58,506 bases of DNA from contig CADBJW010000010.1 in NCBI GenBank assembly GCA_902795135.1, forward strand, positions 1-58,506. Direction: 5' to 3'. The notes beneath the pieces were generated by a model. That model was not told where the DNA came from. It searched no databases and worked only from the letters and a program-made list of their open reading frames with translations. Of this stretch, positions 34,495 to 43,091 are shown one piece after another. Numbering within the stretch: the stretch's first letter is position 1; each line of letters starts with the position of its first letter. The position numbers and the translations under genes are program-made. This DNA comes from an uncultured Eubacteriales bacterium. GTDB taxonomy: Bacteria > Bacillota > Clostridia > Peptostreptococcales > Anaerovoracaceae.

Positions 34495-36475
34495 AGACAC
34501 CACTTAAATCTGCCATTGCCTCTGCGGTTTCTGAATCAGACCGTCTCTGTGCTTCCGAATAATACTGGTAAAAGAGCGATCCGTTGTTTGTCCGGTTCTG
34601 GCCAATATCGATGGCTTCCGCCAAGGCCAACAGCCGGAAGTAGTAAAAGTCTTCTTTTCCCTGAAGCACTTCATTCTTTCTTCGTTCCGCGATTTCCCTG
34701 ACTTGGGATGCTTGATTTTTTGCTACGTAACACTCTCCCAAATATTCATAATCGTCGGCATTGGCCTGTCCGGTACCGATGATCTGCTCGAAGCAGCGGA
34801 TTGCTTCGTTATATTCCTTTGAACCGTAATCCCAGATTCCCAGATTGCGGTTTGCCGTGATCTGCCCGCCAAGCTGCAGATTCTCGACCGCATCCTGCAT
34901 GAGTTTTTTGGCCTGCCCGGTATTCCCATGCTCCGCAAACATATAGGCTTCTGACATATACGTATTGCGCAAAAGGCTTTCTTCGGGACTGGTTCGGCTT
35001 TTGTTCTGTTTTAGGGTATGGATGCACCGGTCAAAGTACTTGGCTGCATCGCTGACGTTGCCTTCCGCTTTGCAGATTTCACCCCGGGTGTTGTCCGATT
35101 GGGGGCTGCCTTCGCCACCATCCTTTTGGTCGGCTTTATTCAACACGTCCCACGCCTCCTCATTTCTGCCGGTTCTAGCCAGAGCAACGGCGTATTGGCG
35201 ATATTCATTGGAATCCATTTCCGGATAATGGCTAATGGCCTCATCAAAGGCTTTGACCGCCTCCTGATTGAATTTCGATTCGCCAATGGCCAAAAGCGCC
35301 GAGCCTTTTAATACATAGAGATCGGCGATTCCCTTGCGGCTATCGGAAGAGGAAGATTCTTTGATGAATTGGAAACTGTCTTCGACTTTTGCGATGCACT
35401 GCAAATAGTCTCCGCAGGAATAATCCGCATAAGCATGCCAGTAATAGGCTGTCGGTTCATGGGGTTTTTTCTCGACGGCCTGGGTGTAATAATCCACTTC
35501 ACGGTCATAATTGCCATCCCGGATGCTGTTGCTCTGTTTCTCCACAAGTTGCGCATAGACACTGGATTGATGATGCTTGAAAAGAAGGATTCCTCCGGCA
35601 ATGGCCGCAATGGCGAGAAGGACTGCAATGATAATTGCGGCTAGCTTCGCACCTGCAATGTGATTTTTGCGGTTGTGCTGCCTTCCCTTTTCGGGAACTG
35701 CCTGCAGCGCTTTGTACATATCGTAGGCACTTTGATACCGCCTTCTCGGATCGATTTCCATGGACTTCTGAATGACTTCCGCAAAAGCCGGACCGATCCG
35801 TTCGCTCAGAAGATCCATATCGATTTCCTGTTCGTACTCTCTAAGCTGCCCGGTTGCCAGATAATACAGGGTTGCGCCGATGCTGTAAATATCCGTTGTT
35901 TCATCCAGCACATAACCGGTTGGCAGGTGGTTTTTGCGATTTAAGACAGCCTGGTACTGCTCCGGTGAGGTGTATCCCCTCGTACAGCCCAATACCGTCT
36001 GTTCTTCCATGTACATGGATATGTTGAAATCGATAATGCAAATATTGCCCTCGGGCGTGAGCATAACGTTCGAAGGCTTAATGTCTCCATGAATGATTGG
36101 CTGCGAAAGCGTGTGTAGATAGTGGACCGCATTGCACATCTGCAAAGCCCACTTGAGCAGATCTTCTTTCGAAAAATCCCCGTCCCCATCCTGCATGATT
36201 TCCTTGAAAGACCTACCGGGAACGAAACTCATAACAGTAAAAACACCCGCATCGGTATTCAGAAAATCGATTACCTGCGGCAGGTATGTGTTATTCAGTT
36301 CTTTGAGAATATTGACTTCTCTGCGGTTGGCCTCCATGGACTGTTTCGGATTAATCAGTTTCTTGAGGACGACCATTTTCTGCAAGCGTTTGTGATAGGC
36401 TTTATAGATCGTACCTCCACTGCCTTGACCGATTTTGCCAACAATCTCGTAGGTATTTAGAATTTCGTTATCCAT
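34466..36475 (-). CDS. Membrane Ser/Thr protein kinase with an extracytoplasmic TPR domain
   Basis: Eukaryotic-type protein kinase of 669 residues. Kinase domain 8-260: glycine loop GQGSGGTIY (17-24), lysine K38, alpha-C glutamate about E53, catalytic loop HGDIKPSN (D131, N136), metal-binding motif DFN at 149-151 in place of DFG, and an activation segment GCTRGYTSPEQY. A membrane helix at 275-299 follows, then a long TPR-rich region (about 315-660) that would lie outside, in place of the PASTA repeats of PknB. It begins 9 nt after the FHA gene without a visible ribosome-binding site, so it probably depends on reinitiation. The catalytic aspartate and lysine are intact, so activity is likely despite DFN. 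Confidence 0.88.
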   Translation of the reverse strand: MDNEILNTYEIVGKIGQGSGGTIYKAYHKRLQKMVVLKKLINPKQSMEANRREVNILKELNNTYLPQVIDFLNTDAGVFTVMSFVPGRSFKEIMQDGDGDFSKEDLLKWALQMCNAVHYLHTLSQPIIHGDIKPSNVMLTPEGNICIIDFNISMYMEEQTVLGCTRGYTSPEQYQAVLNRKNHLPTGYVLDETTDIYSIGATLYYLATGQLREYEQEIDMDLLSERIGPAFAEVIQKSMEIDPRRRYQSAYDMYKALQAVPEKGRQHNRKNHIAGAKLAAIIIAVLLAIAAIAGGILLFKHHQSSVYAQLVEKQSNSIRDGNYDREVDYYTQAVEKKPHEPTAYYWHAYADYSCGDYLQCIAKVEDSFQFIKESSSSDSRKGIADLYVLKGSALLAIGESKFNQEAVKAFDEAISHYPEMDSNEYRQYAVALARTGRNEEAWDVLNKADQKDGGEGSPQSDNTRGEICKAEGNVSDAAKYFDRCIHTLKQNKSRTSPEESLLRNTYMSEAYMFAEHGNTGQAKKLMQDAVENLQLGGQITANRNLGIWDYGSKEYNEAIRCFEQIIGTGQANADDYEYLGECYVAKNQASQVREIAERRKNEVLQGKEDFYYFRLLALAEAIDIGQNRTNNGSLFYQYYSEAQRRSDSETAEAMADLSGVYERISNNNY

Positions 36476-36484
36476 TTGCAGAAT

Positions 36485-37747
36485 TTAAGATTCGATTTCA
36501 ACAACAAACTCTTTGAGTCCGATTTTTATAACGTCACCCTGGTGGATCTCAACCCGATCCATTGGTGCGATTTTTTCATCGTTTAAGGTTACTCCGTTGG
36601 TGGAGTTCAGATCCGTTGCGTAATACACTCCATCCTCAAAGTCGATCTGCATATGTTTTTTGCTGACGCCTCGGGATTCCACAATATGATCCATATCTTC
36701 AGCTCTGCCTATGACATACGGCGTGGACGAAACGCTAAATGCTTCGCCTTCCTCATCTTTATCGCAGATTTCCGTCATCCGAAGGACTGGTCCGATGTTT
36801 ACGGGTTCACCGACCAGAAGTTCGGTCACATCGTCCTGCAGGTCGGACAAATCATCCGTATCATCGGAAACACCAGCAGACAAGTCGTCGGTCGGCTCGT
36901 TCTGCTCTATATTCAGGCGTGATTTGTCCGTAATAATCGTTTCTTCCAGCTTGTGATTGTCTTGCATTGGCTCCACATATGGTTCCGGTTCGACATAAGG
37001 CTGATTTTCTGGTTCCTGGAGCTTCTGTTCCTGGAAAACTTCCTCTTCTAAGGACGGAAGCTTGTATTCTTCGATCTGTTTTGATGGTGCCACCGGTGAT
37101 CCGCACTGTCTGCAGAATTTTGCGGTCTTGCTGATTTTGGCACCGCAATGTCCGCAGAACTTATAATCCCGTTCCGATTCCGGTTCTACATGAGGCCGCC
37201 TCCTGACTGCCTGCTCCCCAGCTCCGGCGCCATTGACCTGCACACCGGAAGCCGCCGCCGGATTCCCACCAGGGTTGATCTGCACGTTCGGAACTTTTTC
37301 CGGATCTACGTTATCGCCATAGTTGTAATTGTACTGATTGATGACAACCGTCTGACCGATCTGGCCATCCGGTCCAATGTATTCGCTGTCCCCAAATCCC
37401 AAAATAGGATAAAAAATATAAGGCAGGAAAAACAGTCCCAGGGCAAAACCATCGCTTTTGCCAAAGGCTCTTGCCAACTTAAACTGCACCATCAATAAAA
37501 TGACAATGTCCACCGCCGGAACGAAAAGCAATAAACACATGATGCCGGTTCCCCAGGCGATTTCGAATAAGGTCCATACATTCAGAATCGGGATCAGGGA
37601 CTTCCACCCTGCATGTCCCGCTTTGGTGAAGATTTTCCAATAACCTATGATGACCGTAATCGAAATGGCGATGGAAATAATCCAAATCATAATTATGGCA
37701 AAGCTGATTCCTGTTGAAACGCCATCATACATGCTGTCGTCGTACAT
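36485..37747 (-). CDS. Membrane protein with DUF5684-like, zinc-ribbon and FHA domains
   Basis: A 420-residue protein in three parts. The N-terminal helices (ISFAIIMIWIISIAISITVIIGYW and others, about 12-125) with AGWKSLIPILNVWTLFEIAWG look like the DUF5684 membrane domain. A zinc ribbon follows at about 192-222 (KFCGHCGAKI, FCRQCGSPV). After an acidic linker comes a C-terminal FHA domain with YVIGRAEDMDHIVESRGVSK, KHMQIDF and LNSTNGVTLND, holding the Arg, Ser, His and Asn that bind phosphothreonine. The protein is the likely phospho-reader for the downstream kinase. AGGAGGG 6 nt before the ATG supports the start. Confidence 0.88.
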   Translation of the reverse strand: MYDDSMYDGVSTGISFAIIMIWIISIAISITVIIGYWKIFTKAGHAGWKSLIPILNVWTLFEIAWGTGIMCLLLFVPAVDIVILLMVQFKLARAFGKSDGFALGLFFLPYIFYPILGFGDSEYIGPDGQIGQTVVINQYNYNYGDNVDPEKVPNVQINPGGNPAAASGVQVNGAGAGEQAVRRRPHVEPESERDYKFCGHCGAKISKTAKFCRQCGSPVAPSKQIEEYKLPSLEEEVFQEQKLQEPENQPYVEPEPYVEPMQDNHKLEETIITDKSRLNIEQNEPTDDLSAGVSDDTDDLSDLQDDVTELLVGEPVNIGPVLRMTEICDKDEEGEAFSVSSTPYVIGRAEDMDHIVESRGVSKKHMQIDFEDGVYYATDLNSTNGVTLNDEKIAPMDRVEIHQGDVIKIGLKEFVVEIES

Positions 37748-37774
37748 CTTATTCCCTCCTGTTATGCTTCGTCT

Positions 37775-39109
37775 TTATTCTACCGCCAACTCCGTAAAGT
37801 CTTCGATGAATAACTTGTCGCCGGAAACATAGTCTTCATCACTGCCCCGTTTGATGCGGCAGATATGTTCCTGCGTTTCATCATCGCTATCAAATGACGG
37901 GAGATTGTTTTCGATCCCGCTGTGAACCGTGTTGACATCCGGAATGTCTCCATTGCACTCCAGTCCGGCATCACTGAGCTGAGAATTGATTTCGTCTGCC
38001 CACCAGCTCATGTCTTCCTTCACCTTCTGATTATCCAGCTGTCCGGAAGGCGTTTGGGCAGCGGCGTTGCTATCCCGCGTGTCTTCGTTGACCGTTAATT
38101 TGTATCCCACTGTTGATTCAACGGCTGCCGTGTCCAGTGTCTTTTCGAACTCACCGTCGATTTTGTAAAGCAAGCCGCCTTTTTCTCCTGCGTCAGTTCC
38201 AAGGATCCTGTCTCTCTGAATGTACAGATAGGTTTCTTCATCCTCGTTGGACTTGAGGAACAGATCATACTCACCTTTTGGATTGTCGGCATCATCAAAA
38301 TCAACCGTTTCACTGTCCAGCTTGACGATTTCGTCTTCCTCATGTCCATACAGTTCCAGTTCCAAAACCATCTTTTTATTGTCTTTGCAGCTAACCGTCA
38401 GCAGTTCGTCTTCGCCGTCATTATCCATATCCCTGACAGACGCACTGACAAGTCCCACCTTACCGGTTGCAGCGCTGTACTCCTGATCCAAAAGCACTCG
38501 TCCCTGATTTTCTTTTTCCTTGACGATGTCCGCATAGGTTTTCTTCGGCTTAGCTGGCGTTGTTGCCGGCTGGGTTGGTTCCGTCTTACCTACATTGTTC
38601 GGTGTCTGGTCCGTACCCGTATTGGATCCGGTCTCCCTATTTGAAACCTCTACCGTAACATTGGTTTCCTTTTTCTTGGTAATGATTTCTATTTTTTCCG
38701 TATCACCGGTTTCCTGATATACTTTTTTGACCTTGTCATAGGCAACCGGAATGTTCGGTCGGATGTTTATGGCCTCATTAAAGGCCAGTTCCGCCTGTTC
38801 GTAATCCCCGTTCGCCAGGTACTGATCCCCTAAGGCAACGGATTTATTGTATTCCGCCGCTGTAACGTTCGCGTTTACGTTTATCGCCAGGCCTGCAATC
38901 ATGACCCCCACAACCAGAACCGCTGCCAGCGAGGCAATCATGACCTTACGCTCTTTCGTATCCTTTGAAAACCGTTCCAAAAGCCCAGAAGGCCATTCTA
39001 TTTTCCGCCTTTGTTTCTTAGAAGCCGTCTCCAATCTGGCGCCGCACTCTTCACAAAAACGAGTACCAGCCTCATTTTCATGTCCGCATTGTTCACAAAA
39101 TAAACCCAT
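37775..39109 (-). CDS. Zinc-ribbon, membrane-anchored TPR protein of the kinase operon
   Basis: First gene of the kinase operon, 444 residues, function unknown. The N-terminal zinc ribbon (FCEQCGHENEAGTRFCEECG) is followed by a basic segment, a membrane helix (VMIASLAAVLVVGVMIAGLAI), a TPR-like repeat (NGDYEQAELAFNEAINIRP), a Thr/Pro/Lys linker, and an outside domain with VRDMDNDGEDELLTVSC. The order of parts and these two motifs match the protein at 15523-17313, so the two are paralogues. Upstream TAAAAT near 39140 could be a -10 but I see no good -35. The cytoplasmic zinc ribbon plus outside domain suggests a sensor or substrate of the neighbouring kinase. Confidence 0.82.
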   Translation of the reverse strand: MGLFCEQCGHENEAGTRFCEECGARLETASKKQRRKIEWPSGLLERFSKDTKERKVMIASLAAVLVVGVMIAGLAINVNANVTAAEYNKSVALGDQYLANGDYEQAELAFNEAINIRPNIPVAYDKVKKVYQETGDTEKIEIITKKKETNVTVEVSNRETGSNTGTDQTPNNVGKTEPTQPATTPAKPKKTYADIVKEKENQGRVLLDQEYSAATGKVGLVSASVRDMDNDGEDELLTVSCKDNKKMVLELELYGHEEDEIVKLDSETVDFDDADNPKGEYDLFLKSNEDEETYLYIQRDRILGTDAGEKGGLLYKIDGEFEKTLDTAAVESTVGYKLTVNEDTRDSNAAAQTPSGQLDNQKVKEDMSWWADEINSQLSDAGLECNGDIPDVNTVHSGIENNLPSFDSDDETQEHICRIKRGSDEDYVSGDKLFIEDFTELAVE

Positions 39110-39251
39110 ATCTACCCTTCCTTTAATTCATCCGCCTTTTAACCACTGTATATTTTACCATACTGTCACGTACATTGCCATGCCTAACAGCGCGAGCCAG
39201 TGGTATTCCAATTGTATGTCATTCGTTGCGATTTTTGTGTTTGGGTTTTTG

Positions 39252-39454
39252 CAAAGGGCCGGCGGGGCCGTGCCCGTGCGAATCCGCAAGAGCTGTAGCA
39301 ATCACCGGCGAAAGGAGCCAGGAGAATAGCAAAACGCCACCGACTGTTTGAGGGAGGTCGTCCCGAGTTTCGGTGGCGTTCTATTCTCCGCGAGTAAGCC
39401 GTAGGGATTGTCAGCGATGAGGACAACGCGCGGGCACGGTCCGCCGGCCCTTTG
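39252..39454 (+). ncRNA. Candidate large structured RNA, raiA-motif-like in size and GC content
   Basis: The 418-nt gap between the zinc-ribbon gene and rpmF is GC-rich, lacks a credible gene and folds strongly. A closing stem of about 27 bp joins 39252-39280 to 39427-39454. Within it a 9-bp stem (39321-39329 with 39381-39389) stacks on an 11-bp stem (39333-39343 with 39370-39380), capped by a small GGGA/TCCC hairpin at 39352-39364, and a further 5-bp hairpin lies at 39408-39426. The two imperfect positions of the closing stem (39266/67 with 39440, and 39277 with 39430) are G-U pairs in the plus-strand RNA but A-C mismatches on the minus strand, so I assign the plus strand. The length of about 205 nt and the high GC recall the raiA motif of Clostridia; I cannot confirm the family. 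I found no convincing promoter. Confidence 0.6.
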
Positions 39455-39471
39455 GCGAACTAATCAAACAC

Positions 39472-39510
39472 AAAAAAACTGTCACACCAACCTTCGTCAA
39501 TGTGACAGTT
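39472..39510 (-). terminator. Terminator of rpmF
   Basis: A perfect 10-bp stem (AACTGTCACA/TGTGACAGTT) followed by seven T on the minus strand, directly after rpmF and just outside the structured RNA candidate. Confidence 0.88.
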
Positions 39511-39527
39511 CCTCATTGTTTTAATTC

Positions 39528-39710
39528 TTAAGCTTCTTCAGCCATGATGTCTCTGCCGTCATAATAGTTGCAGTTCGGGCAAACTCTGTGTGGAAGCTTT
39601 GGTTCGTGGCACTGCGGGCAAATTGAAACGCCAGGTGCCTTCATCTTCATGTTTGCTGCCTTTCTCTGATGAGTCTTAGCCTTTGAAGTTTTTCTCTTAG
39701 GTACTGCCAT
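39528..39710 (-). CDS. rpmF: 50S ribosomal protein L32, zinc-binding form
   Basis: Large-subunit protein of 60 residues, MAVPKRKTSKAKTHQRKA at the start and a zinc ribbon formed by CPQC and CPNC. The zinc-containing (C+) form implies normal growth under zinc sufficiency. The DUF177 (YceD) gene that usually precedes rpmF is absent; ackA lies upstream instead. Confidence 0.97.
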   Translation of the reverse strand: MAVPKRKTSKAKTHQRKAANMKMKAPGVSICPQCHEPKLPHRVCPNCNYYDGRDIMAEEA

Positions 39711-39799
39711 TGTTACACCTCCTTCGTGCCATTTTCTAAAAGCACGCCTCCGCCGAATGGCATCGGCGACTGTATAATTCTTAAATTCGCAACATTGAA

Positions 39800-39829
39800 A
39801 GTATACACGTCCTTGACGGTATTTGTCAA
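39800..39829 (-). promoter_or_regulatory. Promoter of rpmF
   Basis: TTGACA and TATACT with an 18-nt spacer on the minus strand, starting 4 nt past the ackA stop codon. The leader of about 85 nt contains a GC hairpin (GCCGA/TCGGC near 39758-39775) that could be a regulatory element. Confidence 0.72.
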
Positions 39830-39832
39830 CAA

Positions 39833-41038
39833 CTATTTACGCTTTCCTGTTACGATATTGTAAGTATCTCTTGCGATCATCAATTCTTCGTTCGTAGGGA
39901 TCATGATCAGCTTGATCTTGGAATCGTCTCTGGAAATGATGGTTTCTTTTCCTCTTACTCTGTTTTTAACAACGTCGAGCTTGATTCCCAGGTTGCCAAG
40001 GTCGTTGCAGATGATGTCTCTCATGCCGATATCATTTTCACCAACGCCTGCCGTAAATACGATTGCATCGCAGCCGTTCATCTCAGCAATGTATGCGCCA
40101 ATGTAGAATCTTACCTTATGTGCAAATACTTTCAGTGCCAGCTGAGCTCTTTCATTTCCTTCTTCGGCTGCTCTTTCCAGATCTCTGAAGTCACTGGAAA
40201 CGCCTGAGATACCCAGAACACCGGATTTCTTATTGAGGATTTCGTTCGCAACACCCGCATCGAGATGTTCCACTTGTCTCATGTAAGTAACGATAGCCGG
40301 GTCGATGTCGCCGGATCTTGTTCCCATTACGAGACCTTCCAGTGGAGTAAATCCCATGGATGTATCGATGCACTTACCTCTCTTGATTGCGGATACGGAT
40401 GCTCCGTTACCAAGGTGACATGTAATCAGCTTCAGGTCGTCCAGATTAACATTCAGAATATCGGCTGCTCTTTCAGCAACATACTTATGGGATGTTCCGT
40501 GGAAACCATATCTTCTGATTCCGTGCTTTGTATAGAACTCATAAGGAATCGCGTAAATAAATGATTCAGGAGGCATTGTCTGGTGGAATGCTGTATCGAA
40601 TACACCAACCATCGGTGTTCCCGGCATCAGTTCCTGACATGCTGCGATACCAAGAAGGTTTGGCGGATTGTGCAGAGGTGCCAGCGGTGTACATTCTTCC
40701 AGAGCCTTGATAACTTCATCTGTAATCAAAACGGACTTCGCAAACTTTTCGCCTGCATGAACAACTCTGTGTCCTACAGCACCGATTTCGCTCATGTCTT
40801 TTACAACACCGTGTTCCGCATCCTGAATCGCATCCAGAACATGGCCAATGGCGTCCTTATGATTCTCCATCGGAGTGATCAGATGGAATTTGTCCTGTCC
40901 GATCTTTTCGTGGGTGATTTCGGAACCTTCCATGCCGATTCTTTCAACTAAGCCCTTACATTCCAGAACTTCATTGGTCATATCCAGAACCTGATACTTT
41001 AATGAAGAACTTCCGCAGTTGATAACTAAAACTTTCAT
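39833..41038 (-). CDS. ackA: Acetate kinase
   Basis: Converts acetyl phosphate and ADP to acetate and ATP, the energy-yielding end of acetate fermentation. 401 residues with the ASKHA-fold phosphate segments: [16 protein letters not shown] at the start, [11 protein letters not shown], the [11 protein letters not shown] motif and [10 protein letters not shown]. Length is normal. It is expressed from its own promoter and, unusually, has no adjacent phosphotransacetylase gene. It fits the acetyl-CoA by-product of the 4-hydroxybutyrate pathway at the other end of the window. Confidence 0.97.
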   Translation of the reverse strand: MKVLVINCGSSSLKYQVLDMTNEVLECKGLVERIGMEGSEITHEKIGQDKFHLITPMENHKDAIGHVLDAIQDAEHGVVKDMSEIGAVGHRVVHAGEKFAKSVLITDEVIKALEECTPLAPLHNPPNLLGIAACQELMPGTPMVGVFDTAFHQTMPPESFIYAIPYEFYTKHGIRRYGFHGTSHKYVAERAADILNVNLDDLKLITCHLGNGASVSAIKRGKCIDTSMGFTPLEGLVMGTRSGDIDPAIVTYMRQVEHLDAGVANEILNKKSGVLGISGVSSDFRDLERAAEEGNERAQLALKVFAHKVRFYIGAYIAEMNGCDAIVFTAGVGENDIGMRDIICNDLGNLGIKLDVVKNRVRGKETIISRDDSKIKLIMIPTNEELMIARDTYNIVTGKRK

Positions 41039-41108
41039 TTAATGTCCTCCTGTATAATATTTATATTCCCAGCGCAAAACAGCGCCGCCATCGTACGTTC
41101 GCCAATCC

Positions 41109-41137
41109 ATTATACCCCTGCAATAACGGTTTTTCAA
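41109..41137 (-). promoter_or_regulatory. Sigma-A promoter of ackA
   Basis: TTGAAA and TATAAT with a 17-nt spacer on the minus strand. The -35 element overlaps the end of tmcAL, so ackA is uncoupled from it. The leader contains CAGCGC/GCGCTG, a small hairpin. Confidence 0.75.
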
Positions 41138-42408
41138 GAATCAATATACGGCGTTCTGACGCGATCGGAATAATCATAGAGCCTCTTTCCATGAAGGGCA
41201 TTGTACAAATCTGCCGCCTTTCCATCCAGCTCGATCATGTCACGCAAAAGCCCCGCTTCCGGCATCTGCCGGTTGATATTGGTTACTACTTCTGCCGCCT
41301 TCGTCTCATCCTTCTTTAAGAAGTGCAAATACTTCCGGCCCGGTCCACTAACTGCCAGGACCCGCAAGTACGACCTTGCCATGCCGCCCAGCAAACGGTC
41401 CCCATCCCTTCCCTTTAATCCCAGTGCAACGTAGGTCAGCATCCGATTTACGGCGGCCCTGGTATACCGCTTCGAAACAAGGGACGAAATCAAATCCTGC
41501 AGGTTTTCTGCCTTCGCAATCTCACTTTTGAATTTATGCTCCAGTCCTTCCCCTACACAGTAGATTCCTGCGATTTCTTCTGCCCCGCTGCGAATCAGGA
41601 TGCCGCGCAGAATCTCAAAAAAGCGTTGCTCGGCCAGCCGGATCTCTCCGCTTAAAGACTCAATTGCTTCCCCCGAAAACCCATTCGAAGCAACGGTTTG
41701 AGGCATCAGCTTCCTTAAAATCCTGCAAAGTTCTTCGGCTTCCTCTGACGTCTGGACGGCACGGATCCGCTCCCGGATCCTGCCTGCTCCGGCATATCCT
41801 TCCGACTCATTCCATCCTTTGTAACCGGAACCCCTTCGGAGAATCGGAACGGCCTCTAGGGAAACGCCCTTCTGGTTCCACTCCATGATCCGCTTCATAT
41901 ATTCCACCGCCAGAATGTTATTGGGATGGAGCAGCAGGTCTGCCGGTCCGTCCCCCACGTGCTCCCGAACAGCTGCTTCATAAGCCTTTGCATAGGAGCG
42001 TCCTTCTTTTTTGATTTCCCCTGCGAGCTGCTCCAGCTGGGCGGCCTCGCGGTGCAGGGCCTTTGCAGTGTCCCAAAGGTCCTGCGGATTTCCGGCTTCA
42101 CATCCAAAGGCAATGTGGGTGGCCCCGGCATGAACCAACAGGTCCACGCCTCCGGCCGCAAAGATCCTGGCCCGGTTGCACGCAAAAATAAACGGCAGCT
42201 CAAAGACCACATCGATACCATTGCATACGGCATATTTTGCCCGGGTCCATTTATCCATTAGTGCGATTTCCCCACGCTGGGTAAAATCCCCGCTCATCGC
42301 CGCAATGGTGTAATCCGCCTTGGTCTGTTCCAACGCCGCTTCAATGTGGTATCGGTGGCCGTTATGAAACGGATTGTATTCTGCTGTAATGCCTAAAACC
42401 TTTGTCAT
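41134..42408 (-). CDS. tmcAL: tRNA(Met) cytidine acetate ligase TmcAL
   Basis: Uses acetate and ATP to acetylate the wobble cytidine of elongator tRNA-Met. 424 residues with the nucleotidyltransferase motif GITAEYNPFHNGHRYHI at residues 6-22, including the HxxH, and a C-terminal helical domain. The family, formerly YlbM/DUF795, is found in Firmicutes next to ackA, coaD and rpmF, as here. It follows a terminator-like hairpin. Confidence 0.92.
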   Translation of the reverse strand: MTKVLGITAEYNPFHNGHRYHIEAALEQTKADYTIAAMSGDFTQRGEIALMDKWTRAKYAVCNGIDVVFELPFIFACNRARIFAAGGVDLLVHAGATHIAFGCEAGNPQDLWDTAKALHREAAQLEQLAGEIKKEGRSYAKAYEAAVREHVGDGPADLLLHPNNILAVEYMKRIMEWNQKGVSLEAVPILRRGSGYKGWNESEGYAGAGRIRERIRAVQTSEEAEELCRILRKLMPQTVASNGFSGEAIESLSGEIRLAEQRFFEILRGILIRSGAEEIAGIYCVGEGLEHKFKSEIAKAENLQDLISSLVSKRYTRAAVNRMLTYVALGLKGRDGDRLLGGMARSYLRVLAVSGPGRKYLHFLKKDETKAAEVVTNINRQMPEAGLLRDMIELDGKAADLYNALHGKRLYDYSDRVRTPYIDS

Positions 42409-42421
42409 GGTTCCTTTCGTG

Positions 42422-42461
42422 CAAAAGGCCTTCTCAGACAGTGGATCCGTCTAAAAAGGCC
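42422..42461 (-). terminator. Terminator after the coiled-coil protein gene
   Basis: Hairpin with GGCCTT and AGAC arms pairing to GTCT and AAGGCC, followed on the minus strand by TTTT. It lies 25 nt after the stop of the upstream gene. Confidence 0.75.
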
Positions 42462-42485
42462 CGTATTACTCGTTGGTTATAAAAC

Positions 42486-43070
42486 TTATTCCATTTCGTC
42501 CATATCCGGAGGCAGAGGTTTTTCTTCCTGCTCAGGAATTTCTTCCTCAGAATCGATCTGCGCTCTGTATGCCATATCCTTAAGCTCATCTCTGTTTGCA
42601 GCCAGTGCTGAATTGATATCATCAAAGGCCTTCTCGATGCTTGAGAACATTTCGCCGAAGTAGATAGAACTGAGATGATCCATTTTACCCTGGAAATTGT
42701 AGAGGATGCCATCCAGATACTCATAGGTTCCGATCTTAAGCTTCTTTGCTGACTCCTCCGTCACCTTCATGAGTTCATCGGCTCTGAGCTTGGACTTAAC
42801 GGTTATGTCGTTATTCTCGATAAGAGCATCTGCTTGCTGCTGAGCATCTTCGATCACACGTTCATACTCGTTTCTGGCTTCCTGCATGATTCGTTCTCTT
42901 TCATTCTTGATCCACTGTGCCTGCTGGATTTCATCAGGAAGCTCTGCTCTGATTTCTCTGACGATCTCGAGCAGTTCGCCTGAGTCGATCATGATCTTAC
43001 CTGTAAGTGGAAATCCTGCGGCTGTATCAACGATTTCTTCAATTTCTTCCAGCAGTTCTAAAACTCTCAT
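42486..43070 (-). CDS. Coiled-coil protein related to V-type ATPase subunit H-like family
   Basis: A 194-residue soluble, strongly charged, mostly helical protein with no enzyme motif. The central part (about 50-120), with NERERIMQEARNEYERVIED, forms a predicted coiled coil; the tail is acidic and Pro-rich (EEEIPEQEEKPLPPDMDEME). Proteins like this are encoded beside coaD in many Clostridia and are often annotated as ATPase-like. Function unknown; a scaffold or cell-division role, as for DivIVA-type coiled coils, is possible but unsupported. Confidence 0.75.
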   Translation of the reverse strand: MRVLELLEEIEEIVDTAAGFPLTGKIMIDSGELLEIVREIRAELPDEIQQAQWIKNERERIMQEARNEYERVIEDAQQQADALIENNDITVKSKLRADELMKVTEESAKKLKIGTYEYLDGILYNFQGKMDHLSSIYFGEMFSSIEKAFDDINSALAANRDELKDMAYRAQIDSEEEIPEQEEKPLPPDMDEME

Positions 43071-43091
43071 ATTATCCTATCCTCCTATGTA

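Noticed and set aside
39184-39426. An 80-codon minus-strand frame in the gap before rpmF
   Set aside because: It covers the structured RNA candidate, has an Arg/Pro/Ser-rich composition forced by GC-rich stems, and no ribosome-binding site.
39226-39480. The long inverted repeat as an insertion sequence
   Set aside because: No transposase is encoded between the arms and no target-site duplication was evident; a MITE-like origin cannot be fully excluded, but the wobble-compatible closing stem favours a functional RNA.
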